A stretch of 64,000 nucleotides of DNA, taken from assembly GCA_030430455.1 (NCBI GenBank), contig JAUIJB010000006.1:31643-95642 (forward strand), written 5' to 3'. This DNA comes from Verrucomicrobiia bacterium. Its GTDB lineage: Bacteria; Verrucomicrobiota; Verrucomicrobiia; Verrucomicrobiales; Akkermansiaceae. Position numbers and translations under genes: made by a program. Positions 27,501 through 35,138 of this stretch are shown one piece after another (position 1 is the first letter of the stretch; each line of letters begins with the position of its first letter). The notes below the pieces were generated by a model. It had not been told where the DNA came from, did not search any database, and was given only the letters and a program-made list of their open reading frames with translations.

Positions 27501-28918
27501 GGCAGCCAGCGAGTCAGGTCGTAGCCGTTCAGGGCGGCGAATTGGGCACGCATTCCCGGCGTCCAGTTCTGCGAGCCGCACTCCCAGCTGTCGGTGTGAA
27601 AGACCTTGAGCACGCGCTTGGCGAGCCCCGGGCCGATCTGGCGTTGGGCCTCGCCGAACCAGCGGTCGAACTGCAGGGCCACCACCTCGCGGCTCAGCTT
27701 GTCGCACTCGAGCCCCATCGCCGCGGCGCCGAGGTAGTTGGTCTTGCCGGTCGAGGTGTGGCCGAGGCGCAGGATCGTCCAGTCGCCGGCGGGGGCGGTC
27801 CAGTCGAGGCGGCCGTCGGCATCGAGCTTGTCGCTGAGGTCGAGGACCTGCTCCGGGTCGATCGCCTGGTCGCCGACCCACGCCTCCTCGGTGACCGGCG
27901 ACACCCGCCAGATCCTGCCGGACTTCCCCTCGTGGCCCTCGATGCGGGCGGCGCTGCCCGGCTCGAGGCTGCGGATCTTCAGCACCGCCTTCCACTTGGC
28001 CCAGTCGAGGTCCTCGGCGCCGGGCTCGCTGCCGGCCGGGTCCCAGGAAAAGCGGAACACCCGGGCGGTGGTCGGCGGCAGCGAGTAGCTCACCGGGATG
28101 CCCTCGGCCAGCCAGCCGTGGCGCGGCGGCACCAGCTCGCGGATGGGGCGGAAGGACCCGCCGTCCTCTCCATCGACTCTCGCCTCGACCTTGAGGCGCA
28201 GCGATCCGTAGTTGTTCCCCTGCGGGCGGACCCTCAGCGAGCGCAGGGTGACTTCCCTGCCGTAGTCGAAGTCGATCCAGCCGGCCTCCTCGGCGCGCAG
28301 GGCCTCCTCGTTCGCCGGGTCGGCGAGGCGGTCGAGATCCTCGCCGAAGCTCGAGCGGATCTCGGGCACGGGTAGTACTTCCGTTTCCCCGGCCGGGGTG
28401 GGGAAGGCGAGCACGGCGATGTCGCGGTAGTGGTCGGCGACGCGCTCGGGTTCGTCGAGCTCGCCGGCGTCATCCCCGCCGGAGACCTGCTTGCGGGTCC
28501 AGACGAGTTGCTGCATCGACTGGGCCGGCTCGATCCACGGCCCGCCGGCGAGCGAGAATCCGGCGGCGGCGTGCATGCCGAGGTCGATGCCGAGCCGGTC
28601 GGCCTCGCTGGCGGCGTGCCGGACCAGGTCCCAGAACTCGTCGCTCAGGGTGTCGACCGGGGGGTCGAGCATCGGGTCGTCGCCGGGCTCGATCAGGGGC
28701 ATCAGGTAGGCGCCGCCGATGCCGTTGGCAGCCATCGCCTCGAGGTCGGCGGTGATGCCCTCCGCGGCGGTGGCGCCGCCGAGCCAGTACCAGAAGACCC
28801 AGGGCTTGGCTTCCCGCGGGGGCTGCTCGAAGGCCTGCTCGAGGGTTCCGCTCTCCCCCGTTGCCTTGATGGTGGTGATGGCCAGGACCGTGGCGGCTAG
28901 AAGTTGGCGGAGGGGCAT
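24584..28918 (-). CDS. GH106-type alpha-L-rhamnosidase fused to a five-bladed beta-propeller glycosidase domain
   Basis: A 1444-residue secreted protein. After a signal peptide (about 1-22) residues 25-1100 match the GH106 rhamnosidase layout: KPWVFWYWLGGATAAEGITADLEAMAANGIGGAYLMP, FHTDSWECGSQNWTPGM, and C-terminal beta-sandwiches (RVFLDLGKVDQIAEVRLNGEPLGTVWAKP). From about 1120 to the end lies a second domain with repeated blade motifs (KWYMVFIG, RHWLSYIGG, PFLMFYNGKEE, VWVMFYFGAFW, VVYHYYCG), a GH43/GH117/GH130/GH137-like propeller whose family I cannot fix. Two enzymes in one chain would allow sequential removal of rhamnose and, for example, an arabinose. The ATG at 28918 precedes the signal peptide; the frame stays open far upstream only as a shadow of the next gene. 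Confidence 0.87.
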   Translation of the reverse strand: MPLRQLLAATVLAITTIKATGESGTLEQAFEQPPREAKPWVFWYWLGGATAAEGITADLEAMAANGIGGAYLMPLIEPGDDPMLDPPVDTLSDEFWDLVRHAASEADRLGIDLGMHAAAGFSLAGGPWIEPAQSMQQLVWTRKQVSGGDDAGELDEPERVADHYRDIAVLAFPTPAGETEVLPVPEIRSSFGEDLDRLADPANEEALRAEEAGWIDFDYGREVTLRSLRVRPQGNNYGSLRLKVEARVDGEDGGSFRPIRELVPPRHGWLAEGIPVSYSLPPTTARVFRFSWDPAGSEPGAEDLDWAKWKAVLKIRSLEPGSAARIEGHEGKSGRIWRVSPVTEEAWVGDQAIDPEQVLDLSDKLDADGRLDWTAPAGDWTILRLGHTSTGKTNYLGAAAMGLECDKLSREVVALQFDRWFGEAQRQIGPGLAKRVLKVFHTDSWECGSQNWTPGMRAQFAALNGYDLTRWLPALAGYPVADAAGSERVLRDFRETIGRLLAENFFGTLRERTQSQGLTFSAESIAPVMLGDGLRHHDFVDIPMGEFWLRSPTHDKPNDLLEAVSGARIYGKRIVQAEAFTELRMQWDEHPAMLKPLGDLHYALGINRFSYHVFMHTPWADRQPGVALNGVGLFFQRGQTWWKPGRAWVDYAARCQALLQQGRPVVDLAVFSGAEMPRRALTPDRLVEVLPGLMGREVVERDRDRLANVGQERREEPPGVRASAGITGARDWIDPLRGYQYDSINLHSLLGRGRVEDKRLVLPGGASYAALVIPGPRRMDPTGGLPDELRDRLDQWREQGLPVIEGRHEGADLSEFGIAPDFLALEAPSGDRAEGIAWTHRSTTGGELYFISNQLDRHRDLQVSLRAEAGAVELWDAVSGRREQAASFKSADGRCELPLPLPPHGSIFLLLRPPGSASPLAASTLSPQNAPRLVPVQRLAGNWSAKFPGREEAVDYPRALASWTEHDDPAVRHFSGTASYTREFDWEPAAATGRVFLDLGKVDQIAEVRLNGEPLGTVWAKPCRLDVSDRLKPGTNRLEVEVTNTWLNQLVADAALPADERRTWTNAPYPAADRPLLESGLLGPVVLLAEIPAHLPSLPVLPLPDKVVDEKREVSRKVMERIHDELRTPHKFGVVLKGEEGEKLDCPNVFRHGDKWYMVFIGITDEVGYRTYLAESDDLLNWKRLGCILDFADEGWDRRQSAAGLAFADTRWGGPGTLGTHEGRHWLSYIGGAQAGYETDPLSIGLASAEDPVDLAPWQRFEANPVLSPGQPHTRPFEAQTLYKSFIMRDPAESLGWPFLMFYNGKEEGGGGHEAIGLAVSRDMKRWQRMGEDWLVYNRGELPWAITGDPQIVRMDDVWVMFYFGAFWKPKAFNTFAASHDLVHWTKWDGPHLVEPSVPWDREFAHKPWVLKHDGVVYHYYCGVGEQGRVIALATSKDLAKPAP

Positions 28919-28956
28919 GGTGGCGGGGCGGACTCTTGGATTGGAAGAAGGGAAAC

Positions 28957-28996
28957 CGCAGATGGACGCAGATGGACGCAGATGGACGCAGATGGA
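28957..28996. repeat. Four tandem CGCAGATGGA decamers
   Basis: Four perfect 10-bp units (28957, 28967, 28977, 28987) lie in the 101-base gap between two minus-strand genes. The unit is the core of the hairpins at 9784 and 49463. Confidence 0.9.
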
Positions 28997-29019
28997 GGAG
29001 GTGTCGTTGGCGGTGGTCT

Positions 29020-32000
29020 TCACTCCGGTTGCAGCCAGAGGACGGATTTGGCACTTGGAACGGTGAGGCGGACCGGCTTGCCGCCGTCGAGCTTGCGGCC
29101 GGTGTCGCGGGCGGTGCCACGCTTGGGGTCGATCTCGGCGATGGTGAACCGCCCGGCGGGAAGGGTGAGCAGGATCGGGTCGGCGGCACCTGCGTAGACC
29201 AGGCAGCCGGCATCGGTTGAGCCGATCGCCCAGGCGTCGCCGGACTCGACCTCCAGCGGCTGCATGCGGGGGATCGCGCTGAGCAGGGCCTTGTCGGTGC
29301 CAGCCGGCAGGTTCGGCAGCGAGCCGCCGGCGGCGGCGAAGGCCCAGCCGGCCGAGGGGAAGGCGGCGGTGACCGCCTTGTCGGGAAAGCGCTGGCGGTA
29401 CTCGGCGGCCATGCGGGCGAGGTCCTCGTCGCCGGGCCGCCCGGCACCCCGCATCGTCTGGCGCGGCGCGAGGTTCTTGCCGCCGGGCGGGGCGAACTCG
29501 CCCTTGCCACGGCGCCACCAGTACTTGAACTCGATGACATCGACGGTCCGCGCCCGCCCGGGGTCCCCGAGGATGGCCTCCTGCACGTTCTTCGGCGTGC
29601 TCAGGGCGATGAGCGGGTTCCTGGCCTCCTCCCCCTGCTCCCTTTCCCACTCGGCAATCGTGTCGACCCAGAACTCGACGAAGCTGGCCGGGCCGGTGAA
29701 CTCCTCGCCGGTGGTGTGGATCACGTTGGGGTGATCGGCGAGGTTGGCGAGGCAGTGGCGGATGTAGCCGCGGTGGAGCTCGCGGCGGCCCGGGTGGGTG
29801 ATGTCGTAGAATTCGTTGGCGAGGAAGATCCGCTTGGCGCGGCCGGGGATCTTCGGCTGGCTGCCGTCGCCCTCAAGGTAGGGCGGCGGCTCGGGAAGCC
29901 CGGTGTCGTTGAGGTTGTTGGCGGGCCGCCAGGGGAACGACGACCAGTGCGCGCCGGCCTCGAGCAGGTTGTGCTGGAAGAACATCTCGTCGACCAGCAC
30001 CAGGCCCTTGTCCCCGGCGTGGCCGGCGAACTCGCGCAGGCGGCCGAAGTACCAGGGGTTGTAGCGGGTCAGGTCGTAGCGGGTCAGCCGGTCCCAGGCC
30101 TCGCCGTGCTGCGGCTGGCCGCTGCGCGCCCAGGGTTGCTCGAAGAAGGGCGGCCAGACCTCGTCGTCGGGCCGGCGGGTGCGCTCGTGGTCGTCGCTGC
30201 GGCGGTCGTACCACAGGCCCCAGTGGTGGCGGAAGGCGGCCTGGTTGACCGCGACCATGGCGTCGCTCAGCGCGTCGATGTCGTCGCTGAAGCCGAGCCC
30301 CTCGCGGCCCGGGACGTAGCGGGTGATCGCCGGGCCGACGCTGGCGGCGCGCACCGGCAGCAGGTGTCCGCGCCACCACGAGGTTTCCAGTTGGTTGCCG
30401 GCAAGAAGTCGGCCGCCGACCGTGAGCCAGCCGTTCTCGAGCGCAAGTGACCGGTCCTTCGGCGGCTCTTCGCTGGTCTGGATCGGCCCCAGCGGCTGAA
30501 GCTCGTGGGACGGTGGTACCGGCTGCGCGGCCAGGTTCCCGACGGCCTTCCTGCCGAGTCGCTCGGCAAGCTGGGCGCGGTAGAGGCTGACCGGATTGGT
30601 GAAGGCGCTCAGCTGGCTCCACTGGCCATCACCGACGAACTCGCCCCAGCAGGCGACGGCCCAGTTGGCGGCGCCCGGCGGCGTGCGGCAGACCAGTCGC
30701 GAGGCCGAGCACTGCCAGGCCATCGAGAAGGCGGTGTTCCAGCCGACGCCCTGGTTCCAGATCCCGAGGTTGTCGAGTCGCAGTTCGCCGCCGTCGACCG
30801 AGACCGTGTCGAACAGCAGCCCGCTGGCCCAGCTGCCGGTCGAGCCGCTGAAGCCGTGCGAGTTTCGCGCCTCGCAGTCGAGGAAGACGTTCGGCCCGGT
30901 GGTCAGCGGGCCGGCGCTGAAGTCGTTGCGGCCGTCATCCGAGCGGCAGCGCTGGAACAGGGTGAGTTGGCCACGGGTGTGGAAGGCCAGGCGGCGGTGG
31001 CCGGCGAGTTCGGAGACCGGCTTGCGCGACCAGCAATCCTGCACGGTGACCCGGCGGCTGCCCTCGCCAACCAGCACCGCCGAGCTGACGAATTGCTCGG
31101 CGACCACTCCGTTGACCCAGGCGTCCTCGAGGTGGTTGAGCGAAACGGCGATCCAGGCGTGCTCCTCGTCGCGCGGCCGCTCGCGGTCGTGGGCGGAGAC
31201 GCAGCGGAGGTGCTCGATGCCCACCTGCGTGATCCGCCCGGGCCAGTCGGAGCGCCGCAGCGTCCCGCCGCCGAAGCGCTTCTCGAGCGGCGTGGTCAGC
31301 GGCGCATCGAGGGTCACGGCATTGCCCTTCACCCCGACGACCGTGCGGTCCCACTCGAGGTCGAGCTGGCCGGCCTTCCAGCGGTGGGTGGTGCGGCCGG
31401 GGGCGATGTGCATGCCGGTGAACTCGACCCATTCCTCCGTGCTCGGCCGCCCGACCAGCACGCGGTCGCCCGCGTTCAGGCCACGGGTCGACTGCAGGCG
31501 GAGGGTTGGAGTTCCCACGGGGACGTGGTCGTCGGCGACCGCCAGCGCCATCTGGTCGACGACGCGATCATCCTTCCCCTCGGCGACGATCAGCGCGCGG
31601 CGGCTGTCGCCGGTGGCGACCAGCACGGTGCCGTCCGGGCCGGAACCACCACCGCGGAGGACGATCCCCGAGGTCTCGATGCGCAGTTGGCCGGACACCT
31701 CGTAGCGGCCGGGGTCGAGCACGACCGCGCCGCGGAAGCCGTCGCTGCCGGGAGCCTGGCTCGCCAGGTGGTCGAGCGCCGCCTGGATGCGCCTGGTGTC
31801 GTCGCCGTCGCCGGGGACGACCCGGGCCCGCGCCGGAACCGGCGGGATCGCCACCCCGCCGCCGCCGTATCCGGCGTGGGAAAAGTCGGGCAGGCGGTTG
31901 CCTTGATCGTCGGGTCGGTATTCGAGCCCGTCCTGGCCCTGGGCGACCGGGGCGGGGCCCTCCAGGGCCATCGCGGGGAGGGCCGCCAGCAGGGCGGCGG

Positions 32001-32031
32001 TGAGCCAAGGGAACTTCAATCGCCGGGTCAT
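29020..32031 (-). CDS. Two-part secreted protein: pectate-lyase-like beta-helix plus unassigned (TIM-barrel-like) domain
   Basis: A 1003-residue protein with a signal peptide (about 1-23). Residues 60-490 look like a right-handed beta-helix of the pectate lyase 3 type: GDDTRRIQAALDHLA, VVLDPGRYEVSGQLRI, GIVLRGGGSGPDGTVLV. Residues about 545-930 form a different domain with GLGFSDDIDALSDAM, LVLVDEMFFQHN, FLANEFYDITH and VIHTTGEEFTG, which read like barrel strands ending in acidic residues; a small beta domain closes it. The layout resembles DUF6298-type proteins of pectin loci, but I cannot name an activity. Its ATG overlaps the PL1 stop (ATGA), so the two are co-translated. The Glu in VDEMFF and in TGEEFTG are the candidate catalytic residues, by inference. 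Confidence 0.78.
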   Translation of the reverse strand: MTRRLKFPWLTAALLAALPAMALEGPAPVAQGQDGLEYRPDDQGNRLPDFSHAGYGGGGVAIPPVPARARVVPGDGDDTRRIQAALDHLASQAPGSDGFRGAVVLDPGRYEVSGQLRIETSGIVLRGGGSGPDGTVLVATGDSRRALIVAEGKDDRVVDQMALAVADDHVPVGTPTLRLQSTRGLNAGDRVLVGRPSTEEWVEFTGMHIAPGRTTHRWKAGQLDLEWDRTVVGVKGNAVTLDAPLTTPLEKRFGGGTLRRSDWPGRITQVGIEHLRCVSAHDRERPRDEEHAWIAVSLNHLEDAWVNGVVAEQFVSSAVLVGEGSRRVTVQDCWSRKPVSELAGHRRLAFHTRGQLTLFQRCRSDDGRNDFSAGPLTTGPNVFLDCEARNSHGFSGSTGSWASGLLFDTVSVDGGELRLDNLGIWNQGVGWNTAFSMAWQCSASRLVCRTPPGAANWAVACWGEFVGDGQWSQLSAFTNPVSLYRAQLAERLGRKAVGNLAAQPVPPSHELQPLGPIQTSEEPPKDRSLALENGWLTVGGRLLAGNQLETSWWRGHLLPVRAASVGPAITRYVPGREGLGFSDDIDALSDAMVAVNQAAFRHHWGLWYDRRSDDHERTRRPDDEVWPPFFEQPWARSGQPQHGEAWDRLTRYDLTRYNPWYFGRLREFAGHAGDKGLVLVDEMFFQHNLLEAGAHWSSFPWRPANNLNDTGLPEPPPYLEGDGSQPKIPGRAKRIFLANEFYDITHPGRRELHRGYIRHCLANLADHPNVIHTTGEEFTGPASFVEFWVDTIAEWEREQGEEARNPLIALSTPKNVQEAILGDPGRARTVDVIEFKYWWRRGKGEFAPPGGKNLAPRQTMRGAGRPGDEDLARMAAEYRQRFPDKAVTAAFPSAGWAFAAAGGSLPNLPAGTDKALLSAIPRMQPLEVESGDAWAIGSTDAGCLVYAGAADPILLTLPAGRFTIAEIDPKRGTARDTGRKLDGGKPVRLTVPSAKSVLWLQPE

Positions 32032-33743
32032 CGGGTCATCGCGTCGCGGGGGTCGACGTTGTTCTTCGGCTCGGACCAGTCGATTCTTTCAGCCCCCGGA
32101 TCGAGCCCGTGGATGAACTCCTCGATGTGGGTGTAGCCGTCGCCATTGCGGTCGCCGCCGGCGTCGGCCGGGTCCGCGGGGTCGAGGCCGTGCTGCTTTT
32201 CCCAGTCATCGGGCATGCCGTCCTTGTCGGCGTCGGCGCAGGGTTCGCCGTGGTATTCCGGATAGCCGCCGACCTGGCTCGGCGTGGTGATGATCCCGAG
32301 CGGGATCTTGCTGGCGATGCGCTCGTTGAGCGACTCCGGGAAGCGGGCGACGTCCTGCAGCCGGGCGTCGTCGGGGCCGGCCTTGGCGGTCACCTTGCCG
32401 CTGCGCACGCTGGCGATGATCCGCTGGTCGACGTCGTCGCGCCGCGGCAGGGTGGCCCCGGCGCGCTCGAGCACCCGCCGGTAGGCTTCCCTGGCATCGA
32501 CGATCGGCAGCGGCGCGTGGGCAAAGGGCTGGTCCGAGCGGATCGCGGCGATGGCGGCCTCGACCGACTCGTGCTCGGTCTGCTTGACGTCGTCGGCGTC
32601 GGGTTGCACGCCGCCGGCCCAGTTGTCGGCGGTCACCCGGGCGTTGCCCTCGACCACGTTGCCGCTGACATGGGCCTTGCCGAAGGCGCGCGGCCCGCCC
32701 TTCGGCCCGCCGGTCTCCGGCTTGAGCATGCGCCAGGCGATCGGGTCGTCCTTCGGCGTTGCGGGCCCCGGCTTGTAGTAGTTGTTGATGATGTTGTAGC
32801 GGCTGCGGTCGTCGCCGCCGTCGGTCGTCCGGTGGACCCAGTTGAACAGCACGTTGTTGGCGAAGGTGAAGTCGCCGTGCATGCCGATGCTCGGGTTGCG
32901 TCCGGCGTTGCTCGCCCACAGGTTCGAGAAGAAGGTGCTGTTGTGGCCGCCGAGGGTGCTGCCGAAGGAGTGGTTGTAGGTGTTGAGCGCCTCGCTGAAG
33001 ATCGAGTTCTGGATGGTGATGTTCACCGTCGGCAGCTTGAGGTCCTCGCCGCCGCTGCGGTGCATGTGGCGGTACATCGACAGGCACTCGTCGAGCCCCC
33101 AGCTCGCCGAGACGTGGTCGATCATGACGTTGCCGACCGGGTTGCCGCCGAGCGCGTCGTCGCGCGCGCCGACCCAGGTCTCGCCGCGGCGGAAGCGCAT
33201 GTGGCGGATGATCACGTCGTGGGTGTCGATCGCCACCGTCGCGCCGGCCACGCAGACGCCGTCGCCCGGTGCGGTGTTGCCGGCGAGGGTGAGGTAGGGG
33301 GCGCGGACGTGGATCGGGCCGTCCAGCTTGATGACTCCGGCGACGTTGAAGACGACGATCCGCGGGCCGCCGGCCTCGAGCGCCTCGCGCAGGGTGCCGG
33401 GTCCGTCGTTTTCGAGGCTGGTCACCACAAAGACCCGCCCGCCGCGGCCGCCGTGGCTGAACATCCCGCCGCCGTGGGCGCCGGGAAAGGCGGGGATCTT
33501 CGCCTGCGGGAGGTCGCCGGGCTTGGCGGCGCCGGGAAGGAAGGGCTTGCCCTTCTTTTCCCAGGCGAGCACCTCCGGACGGGCCTTGCGCCAGGCGGCG
33601 GCCTGTTGCTGCTTCACGGCTGCGGACCACTCCGCGATCTCCTCGCGGACGTCCTCGGGTGGCCGGGGGTACTGGGCGTGGGCGGCACCGCCGCACAGGG
33701 CGGTGGCGAGCAGGAGGCGGAAGGAGAAGGAATCGGGGCGCAT
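32028..33743 (-). CDS. Pectate lyase, PL1-like, secreted
   Basis: A 571-residue beta-helix protein with a signal peptide (about 1-22, ending AHA). The lyase core begins AFPGAHGGGMFSHGGRGGRVFVVTSL and has GPGTLREAL, LAGNTAPGDGV, MIDHVSASWGLDECLS and SIFSEALNTYNHSFGSTLGGHNS, typical of PL1/pectate lyase C. It cleaves de-esterified homogalacturonan by Ca-dependent beta-elimination. The end has a DADKDGMPDDWEKQHGLDP calcium-binding type repeat. It is the first gene of the minus-strand run that continues through the beta-helix fusion, GH106 and GH95. Confidence 0.9.
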   Translation of the reverse strand: MRPDSFSFRLLLATALCGGAAHAQYPRPPEDVREEIAEWSAAVKQQQAAAWRKARPEVLAWEKKGKPFLPGAAKPGDLPQAKIPAFPGAHGGGMFSHGGRGGRVFVVTSLENDGPGTLREALEAGGPRIVVFNVAGVIKLDGPIHVRAPYLTLAGNTAPGDGVCVAGATVAIDTHDVIIRHMRFRRGETWVGARDDALGGNPVGNVMIDHVSASWGLDECLSMYRHMHRSGGEDLKLPTVNITIQNSIFSEALNTYNHSFGSTLGGHNSTFFSNLWASNAGRNPSIGMHGDFTFANNVLFNWVHRTTDGGDDRSRYNIINNYYKPGPATPKDDPIAWRMLKPETGGPKGGPRAFGKAHVSGNVVEGNARVTADNWAGGVQPDADDVKQTEHESVEAAIAAIRSDQPFAHAPLPIVDAREAYRRVLERAGATLPRRDDVDQRIIASVRSGKVTAKAGPDDARLQDVARFPESLNERIASKIPLGIITTPSQVGGYPEYHGEPCADADKDGMPDDWEKQHGLDPADPADAGGDRNGDGYTHIEEFIHGLDPGAERIDWSEPKNNVDPRDAMTR

Positions 33744-33797
33744 GGGTTTGTTGGGACGGTTCCCTTCAACTTCAAGGGCCTCGCGCCGAAAAAGAAA

Positions 33798-33825
33798 GAG
33801 CCGGTTGCGTCCTCGCAACCGGCTC
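33798..33825 (-). terminator. Terminator of the third PEP-CTERM gene
   Basis: A perfect 12-bp stem (33798-33809 with 33814-33825) around a four-base loop; on the minus strand it is followed by TTTCTTTTT. It serves the gene at 33855-34547. Confidence 0.92.
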
Positions 33826-33854
33826 TCGGATGAAATCTGGAATTCCGGGCTTCT

Positions 33855-34547
33855 TCAGCGGCGGCGGCGCAGCAGGCCGAGCAGGCCAAGGCCGCCGAGC
33901 AGGGCGATGCCCGGTTCGGGGACTGCCTGGATCTGGAAGCCGTTCAAGCCGGAAGAGGAGGTGAAGGAGAGCACCCCGCTGCCGTCGACGGTTCCGCTGA
34001 GCTTCGTGAAGGTGTTGCCCTCGGCGCCCGCCTGGAAGATGTCTCGGAAGTCGGCCAGGTCCTGCGTCGTGCTGGCGCTGTTCAGGCCCCAGGTGATGGT
34101 GTTGGTCTGGTCGATCGCGTCGCCGTGTCCCATGGCGTAAAGATCATAGTCTCCCGGAGCCAGGCCGCTGACCGTGATGTTCCAGGTGTCCCAATAGACG
34201 TAGTCCGACATCAGGGCGGAGGGATTCGGGTTTCCGTTGCTTGTCTGGTTGTTGATCTTGTGTGATTCTCCGCCGTTTCGGTTCATCACCAGGTCGATGG
34301 TTGTCCCGTTCCCTTCGGAGTCGGACACATCATTGACGGTGATGTCACCCGTTGCATTCTGTGTCACGGCCACGCTGTTCCACATGGTCCCGGTGTCGGG
34401 TGCGACGCCGACGCCACTGTAGGTGTTGGGTCCGCCGGCGTGGTCGATGTCGAAGTTCAGCGTGAGGGCTGCATGGGAAGCGCCGATGCCGAGGGTCGCC
34501 GCCGCGAGCAGGGCAAAGCGGGTGGTGGAGGAGTGGGTTGATTTCAT
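33855..34547 (-). CDS. PEP-CTERM protein made of one NPNP module
   Basis: A 230-residue secreted protein: signal peptide (about 1-26), a single beta-rich module, then VPEPGIALLGGLGLLGLLRRRR. The module begins LTLNFDIDHAGG, has YSGVGVAPDTGTMWNS, the signature NPNPSALMSDYVYWDTW, then LAPGDYDLYAMGHGD and GLNGFQIQAVPEP. The same module occurs once or twice in the PL1 protein at 35139 and twice in the pectinesterase fusion at 54194, where it is an accessory domain. A surface-bound carbohydrate-binding or matrix protein is a fair guess. The ATG at 34547 is preferred because the upstream extension is not signal-like. Confidence 0.88.
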   Translation of the reverse strand: MKSTHSSTTRFALLAAATLGIGASHAALTLNFDIDHAGGPNTYSGVGVAPDTGTMWNSVAVTQNATGDITVNDVSDSEGNGTTIDLVMNRNGGESHKINNQTSNGNPNPSALMSDYVYWDTWNITVSGLAPGDYDLYAMGHGDAIDQTNTITWGLNSASTTQDLADFRDIFQAGAEGNTFTKLSGTVDGSGVLSFTSSSGLNGFQIQAVPEPGIALLGGLGLLGLLRRRR

Positions 34548-34771
34548 ATGGTTGGGCTGTGGAGAGGATTGCATGCTGCACAAATGCCAGACTGGAAAAA
34601 AGTCGTGGTTGCGCAAAGCGAGTTGAAAAACCGGCATCTACGGCTTCTCCCGTTTGTCGGCATGGATGGGAAGGAAACCAGCGTGCCTCGGATTGTTCGC
34701 TGGTGGGGTCCAAGGACGAGACGATCTCCCGGCCCGCCCCATTGAGACAAGGGCCGCGGATGGGAGGATTT

Positions 34772-34989
34772 CTTTGGACTGCGGCGGTCTTGACGCCGCT
34801 TTGCGTGACGTTCCGGGACTCCGACGGTTGGCTTGCCGGCGGATCACCAGGACGGCTTGCAGCCTCCGGGGAGAGAAGCCCGAAGAGGCAAGGCGCCGGA
34901 TCGTCGGGCTCGCCAATCCGCAACCCTAAGACCTTCTCGCCTTCCCCAAACGACTCGAAAAGCGGCGTCGAGACCGCCGCACTCCAAAG
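34772..34989. repeat. 218-bp intergenic element with 31-bp terminal inverted repeats
   Basis: CTTTGGACTGCGGCGG.. (34772-34802) and the complement of ..CCGCCGCACTCCAAAG (34959-34989) agree at 29 of 31 bases. No gene is inside. The rest of the 591-base gap 34548-35138 holds nothing recognisable besides the two divergent promoters. Confidence 0.8.
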
Positions 34990-35138
34990 TTTCCCCCTGG
35001 AGTCGTGACCGTTGCCGAACAGGATAGCTTGCTGCTGCACAAATCCGCAGCGGGTTTGCACGCGTGCGGGGTTGCGGCTTCCGGGAGCTGGGTCGATATT
35101 GCGCTGCGGTGGGCTCGATCCACGGCCTTCCGATTTCC

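Noticed and set aside
28919..29650. Upstream extension of the GH106 fusion frame
   Set aside because: The extension crosses a tandem repeat and overlaps the next gene in another frame; the signal peptide starts at the ATG at 28918.
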